64,000 nt of DNA from Papilionanthe hookeriana x Papilionanthe teres (lineage: Eukaryota; Streptophyta; Magnoliopsida; Asparagales; Orchidaceae): NCBI GenBank assembly GCA_022702705.1, contig CM040428.1:54429198-54493197 (forward strand), read 5' to 3'. The notes under the pieces are model-generated. The model had not been told where the DNA came from. It was given only the letters and a program-made list of their open reading frames with translations, and made no database searches. The position numbers were made by a program, and so were the translations under genes. This document shows positions 56,997-64,000 of this stretch, one piece after another. The stretch's first letter is position 1. Every line of letters starts with the position of its first letter.

Positions 56997-58752
56997 CGAA
57001 AATAACATCATTGAATTTTGATAGTCTCTGTCAAATTAAATCATCTTCAACAATTTGTACAGCTTTTAAAAATCAAATCAGACCAGTTCAACTGTGAATC
57101 GATCATTTGATTGGTTTGTTCTAAGCTTAAAACCATTTGCGCAAAAATGAAGATTGAACTCGTAGACCAGTCCGATCCGTTGACTCTAATATTATCTAAT
57201 TTAAAATTTTTAATTTTAACCAAATAAAGTAAAATAAGATAATATAATTAAATTGAAATTTGAGAAAATATTGCCTCAAAATTTTGATTTAAAACATATT
57301 TCAAAATATTCAAAAGTGAAATGACTTGAATTAAAATATTATTTAGAAATATTTATGACATATTTCTTTATTTCTCCTCGGGCATTGACTCATGTTTCTC
57401 CATCAGCTCCTAACAATTGAAGAACTCTTCTCCATTAAGAAGTAAATTGATGACTCAAAAAGCTTCACCCTTTATACTTTTCTTTTTCTCTCCTAATGAA
57501 CGAACGGATCAAAACTACTCTCCCATCATTTTGGGAGATCACATCAATTCTCAATCATTATAATGATTAATGAGTATCTATAAATTTACCAAATAATGTA
57601 TATAACAAAGCAGCTATCTTATATATTAAGAGGAAATCAATCAAAATAGTTTAGAACTACAAGATTTTGCTTTAGATAATGAAAAATTGGCACAAAATTT
57701 CAATTATTTTAGATTGTTTTAAACCAAATTATTAAGGCCATCCAAACAGCAGAAAAACATTGAAATCATTGAAATTTAAACTCTTCCATGCTAAAAGATT
57801 ACTTGAGATCTCCAAGTTTGTAAGAAAATGATATTTTTTTTAAGTAAAAACAAAAAAAAAACTTAATCTCAGAGATTTTTATAGAAAGGAAAAATAACAA
57901 ATTAAACCCTAAGTGGTGGTTTGATTTGCTGCAAAGAAAAGTGTGTTGCAATCTTTTTTGAAAGAGTTTCAAAAATCCAAAGCGTTTGGTTGGATAAATT
58001 TCAAATGCAGGATAAAAGTATAGTACATTTGAATTTTGTTGCGTTTGGGCAAATTCCAAATACATTAGCTTAGTGTGTGTGTTATTACTCACGGCATGTA
58101 GCTTGCTGCCATCGATCATCGACAGTCGGCCGCCCCACTGTTAGACATCGCCTGCTTGCCCAACCACTGCTTGTTGGCTGCTACCCATTGCCCTCCAGTT
58201 AAAAGACTATCACAGTTGCATGCCTATCACATTTTATATTCACTTCATTTTTCTTCAAACCAAACAGAAAAGAAAATCATAACTTGCACTATAAGAGATA
58301 GATCAAATATATATCAACTTTCAAACCAAAATGTCAAATTTACACCCTGCATAAATAATAGAAAACGTTGACCAGTTATGATGAATAAAATTTTCAAAAC
58401 AATGAAGTAAAATGAATCGAATACTATAAAACACCCCTATCTCAAAACAAATCAAATACTATAAAATCCATTCTAATCATATTTAAGCCAGAATATCCTG
58501 ATGCAGAATTTATCCCCATAAATATAGATCTCAAATTTAATTAGATCTGAAATACATATCAAGTTACTAAATTACAACTATTTAAGCATAACAAATAACA
58601 CTGAATGATACTGATCAAAGCACGAATTATTAAAAAAACACATCAGAATAATGAGAAACCGAATGCGGAAGCAAGCATTTCTCTGTTCTGCATGATTTTC
58701 ACTTTGTGTTCACTAACAAGATGAGCTTAGATTTTATCTGAAGTTAAAATTA

Positions 58753-59447
58753 TTGGTATTTACATGCTTATCATAGAATTCTTATATATTTATATATTTA
58801 AAGTACCAACCTTGTTATATAACAAACTAATTTCTAAATCTCATCCAAAATATCATTATTATGAACTTTAATGAGTAAAGTGCCAAAATAATTCCTTGGT
58901 TGTTTACATGGGGTCATTTTTAACTCGTAGGGTCTGTTTGGGGCAGCTGAAGTTGTTTGAAGAAGCAGCTTTGAAGTTGTCGAATAAAAAATTAATGTTC
59001 AAAAAGCTGAGATGACTATTAAAAAAAAAAAAAAAAAAAAAAAAGGATAGACTGCAGCTTTCTAGCAGTCACCACAGATAGTGAGGTATAGTGGAAAAAC
59101 GCAACTTTCAGCTGTAGCTTTTGAGAATGCAAGCAAAACGCACTTTTGCCAAACAAGAAAAATCATAATGCAGTACAGCACCGCCGCCTCAAACACACTC
59201 ATAGTCTATAAAAGTGTAGACTTAGTCCCCCGTACTCTTTAAATTGAAGCTGAAATGATATCACGTGGCGATTATTTTAACCCATATTAAAAAAAATCTA
59301 GAGAGTAAATTAATAGTTTTATAAACTTTGGGATTAAAATGACCCTCTACAAAGAGTGAGACTATTTTGATACTTTTCTCTAACTTTAAGTATTTAGTTG
59401 TTAGATATGTAAATATATAAGAATTTTGTGGCATGTGTAAATCCAGC
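58753..59447 (+). mobile_element. Fold-back MITE copy 29, split by about 500 bp of other sequence
   Basis: A decayed left part (GGTATTTACATGCTTATCATAG onward, to about 58879) and a right arm (GTTAGATATGTAAATATATA, AGAATTTTGTGGCATGTGTA, about 59398-59447) face each other across an insert that includes the element at 58930-59210. Confidence 0.5.
58930..59210. mobile_element. Harbinger-like MITE related to the element at 45112
   Basis: It starts GGGTCTGTTTGGGGCAGCTG, which matches the inverted right end of the 45112-46466 element at 19 of 20 positions. The far end reads CGCCGCCTCAAACACACTC, a weaker inverted copy. A poly(A) tract lies inside (about 59022-59044). I found no clear TTA duplication. 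Confidence 0.5.
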
Positions 59448-61840
59448 TAAAAATTATGAATAAAAAAGGAGTAAATTTTGGTGTTAACTATATTCAAAGA
59501 ACAATTATCATTTGCATAATCAAAATGAAGTTCAAGATAATTAAATAAAAAAATGTGTACCAGTTTGCTATTCATGAAACGAGGCTGCCTCTTGGTGCTC
59601 AAGCAGTCCACCGTTTTCAACATAGAAACTGCTTGATTTTTTTTTTAATCTTCTTTCTCACAGATCCTATCCACTGAGAAAACAATACCGAAACCGAGCA
59701 ATCTTCAAGAACAACTTTTCTGCTCAAATTCTCGTTTGAAATGTGATTTCTGCCAGTAAAAAAAAAAAACATAAATGGAGACAACAACTTATAATTAAAG
59801 AAAAAAAAAAGATTTCCAGATAGAGAATTGCGTTCAGGCATATAACCTAAGCAGACATTTCATGAAAATAGTATGATTTGGTGTTCATGGTGTTTTTTTT
59901 TTCATCCGACAATAAATCATAGCAAAAACTAACAGAAGACATTGCGGGGTATTGGTAATTCCATATTCATTCAAAATGGGGGTCCAGCACCATTCTTATG
60001 TGTCCTACATTCAAATTTTCCCAATAAGAAAAATAAAATGGTGAATCCATCATAATCACCATATGGAATCATAGAAAATTATTCAGATTGGTCGTTCTAT
60101 GAATTAGTCATGCTTAGTTTCAATATTAATTGTTTCAATATTATGCGCCTAATGGTTGGGTGAGAATGATTATATCAATTAATTTTGAAAGCCAAGCCTA
60201 AATATTTAAAATTGATTTTTTTATAACTCATAATGGTGGAAATTGGAGAAATGTGTTCGTTTTTGTTTTCTTGAAAAATATGCCCACGAATTTTGTTTTC
60301 GACCAAAGTATACTCAATTTTGACCGCATGCTATTTATTTGAAGTTCGCCTCAAACAAAATATGTTTGAATCATATTACAGCAAGTTTGGGACCACTATC
60401 GAACTATATTTGAGTATGTTCAATCCATATTTAAATAGGATTTGGATGGGGTATGAAAATGGTGGGAAAGTGTTCAAACAGTTAAAACCGTATTCAAACA
60501 AGCTTTGAGCGAGGTCTGAAGATGACTCAAACATGGATTATAGCATAGCAGACTACAAGGTTGATAAACACTTGGCCATTCATTGCGATTGTACATTTAG
60601 CATCCAATTTTCATATTTGAGATGATGACAAACACTTAATATATTTATCTATTAGCAATAGCAAAAAAATAAAAAAAATCCCATAAGCACCTTGTTGCTC
60701 TTTCATCTCAATATCCCTGATCTATCTCCACAAAAAACTCAGCACTTCTCCTCATCATCTCTAAGATACCTTTATAAGCCAACATGATAAGTCCAATTAT
60801 AGTATCATTAGTTGAAACATTCTTTTTAAGTAGTGGCCTCAAAATACATCATGTCTCTCTTCAATCATCTCAATGTCCTCTCCCATAATATTCTTATCCC
60901 ATGTCCAGCTTAAAAAATTCTCTCATTTTCAACTAATCCAAGAATCTCAAAGAAAATGGTACCATGTTTGTCATGTTTAAGGACAATAAAAATTCAAAAA
61001 TTATTTCTCTCAGAGCATTCTTGAAATGCCCTTTACAGTTTTAAATTCCTAATGCTTTTATCTCCACCCAAATAATCACCTAGGGTCTATTCCTGCTAAT
61101 TCTATTGAATTCCTCCTTAGGTGAGTAGTCTCCAAACTCAACCTAATGTTCAGAGCAAATTCAACCATGCCAGATGTAATATTCATAGCTTTAATGTCAA
61201 ATACAATAGAACAATACTCTCATCATCACCTAACATTCTTAGTAACAACTAATAAACTGTATTCCAGAGAACAATAGTCAAGCCCTTGAAGAACTAACTA
61301 AAAGGAGATATTTAAGCATCAACAATGAGAACATTAACCTTAAATTGTCTAGAAATCTTCTCTATCACGCTCAGCGTTCTATATATAACCCAAGCAGTCT
61401 AATAAAACTAGGAATTAGGGAAAACACTACAAATCAATTTTTTTAAAAAAAGAATAATAGCTCAAATGAGTCAATTGTAAAAGATCATAGGGAAAACAAT
61501 ACAAATCAAATCATGTTTAAATCATATTTCAATCTTGTTTGAACCATGCTTGAACCATATGTGAACTTTGTTCCATGCTAAACCATATTTGAAACATGCT
61601 CAACCTTGTTTAAAACATATTTGAATTTTGTGAAACATTATTTGAATCATCTCTTAAGTATATCTAAACCTTAATTGAATCTTGGAACAATAATTAAAAG
61701 TACAAGCAAAGTTTAAACAAAATTTGAATATAATTTGAATATAATTATATGATGAATAATGTCATTCCGAGTTCAAGATTTAGAATGTGAATGACACTTT
61801 CAAACCTGAATAACTAACATATAAATTTCAGACATATTTC

Positions 61841-61899
<59 letters not shown>

Positions 61900-63561
61900 T
61901 GTTTACTATTATTTAGGCATATGAAACTAATTTTCCTGTCATGTGATAATTTATTGTATACCGATCAACTATAGTCAATAAAATTTTTCTATTGCATGCA
62001 TATGCTGATCAGTCTTTTAAAAATTTACCAATTATGCCAGAGATTACCAAATTGAGCTAATTTCTTGTATTGTAATTTAAATATGAGAAATTTCATCACA
62101 TTTGTAGTGTTGAATGTAGATTGTCACTAGGTTTTCAAAAAGCACTAAAGTGCAAAGGTATTTTCTCTCTCTCAAATAGCATGTTAACTATTGAGGTAAA
62201 GATTATCATTTGCACTTTTAAAAATATATGGATAAACATATTAGATAAAATAGTTTTTAAATACCACCTCACTTATAAAATTGAGGAAGATGTATTTAAT
62301 CCCATGCAAAAACAGTTAACATCAAAATACTTTATTTACTTTTTACCAAAAAGCCCAATGGCTAGAAAGAATGTTGATAAAGGATAGCTTTCATGACTAG
62401 CGACCATAAGTTATTTCAAGTTTAACTTTGACCCCATCGATATTGTGATGTGCTCTACATTGTGTGCAATTTGGTTGAACATAACACTTAATAAGTCCCA
62501 AATGGTTATTCACCAGGGTCCAATTTTTCATAGGAGCCCTAGGAAGACTCAAATAAGTAATAACGACCATGAAGCCAAAAATTACGGGATTTAGCCTAAA
62601 TAATTAATAGCACCAATGCGAATTAACGTCAAGTGCATGGCCATAAAAACATTTTATGGAAACTAAACCCAATACACTCATATTATGTGTCTGATTACAA
62701 AAACCACTAAAAACTTTGGTTCGAAAAGCTTTACTCCTCCGCTTAAGTTAAATATAATTAAATTAGAACAAATTCTAGGCTCAAAGTGTCTAAATCCACC
62801 TAACAAGATGCATAACAATGAACCCTTAAGAGAATACTGGATCAGTTTTTCCTTTTAATGGTTTAAAATTTAAATAAAAGTTGATATGAGTGCCTTAACA
62901 AATTCTTGTTTCTGAATAGGTCATGTAAACTACCTAATCTACTTTCACACAATAATAAGATAGATATAATGTGGTTCTTCTTTTATGTTAAGTGTGTCTG
63001 ATGAGGAAGTATGGTGTGGCATTTATAGATTCAACACATCCTCAAGAAGAGAGTAGGTTTTGCAAAAAACTTCTATGCTATCTTGCTATAGTAGAAGCAG
63101 GCAACAAATCCTACACAAAGGTATGTTCTTTGCTCCAAGGGCAGAGATTTAATCACACCTTCCTAGACTTAATTATCTTCTTTTGATCATTTTGTCTCTT
63201 ATACAACAATTAACTTGACACATTGATTTATTTAACATGTGAAGTTTGTGATCCACAATTATTTCTAATAGATTTCGGAGGAGTTGTGAAAATGAGCAAG
63301 GATGCTAAAATGGTACTCGTAAAATTCCATAGATTGTGCTAGAATTGATTCCAAGTATGACTAGAAGAAATACTATTTCCACTTTGAAGTGAACGTGCCT
63401 GTAATTATAATCAGATTATGATAAAATACTTTTAAGTTTAATAAGCATCTCTCCTCTTCCAAGTAATTGCAATAACAATTAAAGACATAAATAATGAGGC
63501 TTTGAATGAATTCATAGGAACAAACATCAAAAAAGCAAAACAAGGGAAGACAAAATGATAC
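59448..63561. other. Intergenic region left of the uL18 gene
   Basis: No intact gene is seen. Two stretches (about 60290-60520 and 61500-61690) share loose repeats of TTTGAATCATATTTGAA type. Minus-strand sequence at about 60700-61400 gives broken, faintly protein-like pieces (for example TNDTIIGLIMLAYKGILEMM) that I cannot assign. An (AT)n tract lies at about 61842-61897. The part nearest the uL18 exon may contain that gene's last intron and exon. Confidence 0.4.
61842..61897. repeat. (AT)n microsatellite
   Basis: About 28 AT/TA units. Confidence 0.9.
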
Positions 63562-64000
63562 CTTGATAGGTTTCTTTTGCTTAAGTTTCACCTTTACATC
63601 AACCCCATGATCAATGATGGACTGAAGCACAATTTGAAGTTTCCCTTCAATTTTGTCACCTTTCCTTGGTGTATACACCACATTGTGAATATCATCCTCC
63701 TTCGCTCTTTGAGCCAAAGTTTGTCCTACAGCAGCACAAGCCGTAGCATCTTTCTTATAGGTCAAATCAAATTTCATATCCTTAGAAATGGAGTGTGCCA
63801 CAGCCACAACTTTACTTGTAACCCGATGAATCACAGAAGCACGAACAGAACCTTTTGTTACAAAGATATCCAAGCAGAAGGGCATATGATAAGGATCTGT
63901 AAGCTGGTTAAATGTAGGAGTCCTCACCTTCTTATCGACAGAAGTGATCTCATTATGGACCTCACAAACCAATGGTTTGGAAAATGAATTTTCAGATCTT
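63562..64000 (-). CDS. Ribosomal L18p/L5e (uL18) family protein, partial
   Basis: On the minus strand the frame is open from the window edge to a GT donor at 63561-63560 (CCTATCAAG, then GTATCA). It encodes about 146 residues: SKPLVCEVHNEITSVDKKVR, PYHMPFCLDIFVTKGSVRAS, VIHRVTSKVVAVAHSISKDM, then a lysine-rich stretch, TACAAVGQTLAQRA, and the tail VYTPRKGDKIEGKLQIVLQS with a VDVKVKLKQKK basic end. This is the pattern of the nuclear-encoded uL18-like proteins of plants, related to bacterial L18, which binds 5S rRNA. Organelle targeting is inferred from the family. The start lies beyond the window. A short last exon to the left is expected but was not found. Sequence is intact here. Confidence 0.8.

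Larger units (their letters stand above)
55308..58752. other. Intergenic region with microsatellites only
   Basis: I see no gene or intact element. It holds an (AT)n-(AC)n-(GC)n tract at about 56622-56666 and an (AT)n tract at about 56950-56993. A stretch near 57910-58060 has GTTTGATTTGCTGCAA-type and GCGTTTGGTTGG words that could be another Harbinger-like MITE. Confidence 0.5.

Noticed and set aside
60700..61400. Minus-strand, faintly PPR-like or other coding relic
   Set aside because: Stops in every frame and no repeating PPR pattern; kept only as a remark in the intergenic entry.
62121..62387. Isolated frame of 88 codons
   Set aside because: AT-rich composition, no conserved pattern, no splice context.
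63577..63987. Plus-strand frame of 136 codons opposite the uL18 exon
   Set aside because: Antisense shadow; the minus strand matches a known family.

Overview
This is nuclear DNA from a flowering plant: genes are split into many exons by long AT-rich introns packed with transposons, and the proteins match plant families (DUF789, a replication protein A 32 kDa subunit, a DUF26 cysteine-rich receptor kinase, and a small membrane protein sometimes labelled Expp1). Very GC-rich first exons next to AT-rich later exons weakly suggest a monocot. I cannot name the species. There is one assembly gap of 499 Ns at 18717-19215.

Layout. 1-6905 (+): last four exons of a DUF789 gene, open at the left edge. 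6906-9662: intergenic, holding a 791-bp Mutator-type element that ends exactly at the E2F site of the next promoter. 9663-16968 (+): complete ten-exon RPA2 gene (269 codons). 16969-20981: intergenic, with mobile-element debris, the N gap, a CCGTCG-type triplet tract and an ACGTG-rich block. 20982-36263 (+): complete seven-exon CRK2-like receptor kinase (about 642 codons over 15.3 kb). Its introns hold a full-length decayed Ty1/copia element, an antisense copia remnant and an antisense Ty3/gypsy chromovirus remnant. 36264-42545: intergenic, with a large microsatellite and a decayed gag-like (Transposase_28) element on the minus strand. 42546-43133 (+): single-exon Expp1-like gene. 43134-63561: transposon-rich intergenic DNA with three RTE-type LINE copies, one split by a PIF/Harbinger-like element. 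63562-64000 (-): an exon of an organelle-type uL18 ribosomal protein gene, open at the right edge.

The most unusual feature is one family of fold-back MITEs of about 225-255 bp, present at about 29 places (roughly one per 2.2 kb). Its two halves are near-complete inverted repeats. Five copies are flanked by 9-bp direct repeats (one perfect, one 9/9 by my reading, three with a single mismatch), which points to the Mutator superfamily. Copies cluster within tens of bases of splice junctions in all three multi-exon genes. Three others have been split by a LINE, a copia element or other inserts, which gives a readable order of insertion. I found no CRISPR array, prokaryotic operon, tRNA or rRNA gene. 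All coordinates and alignments were made by eye.
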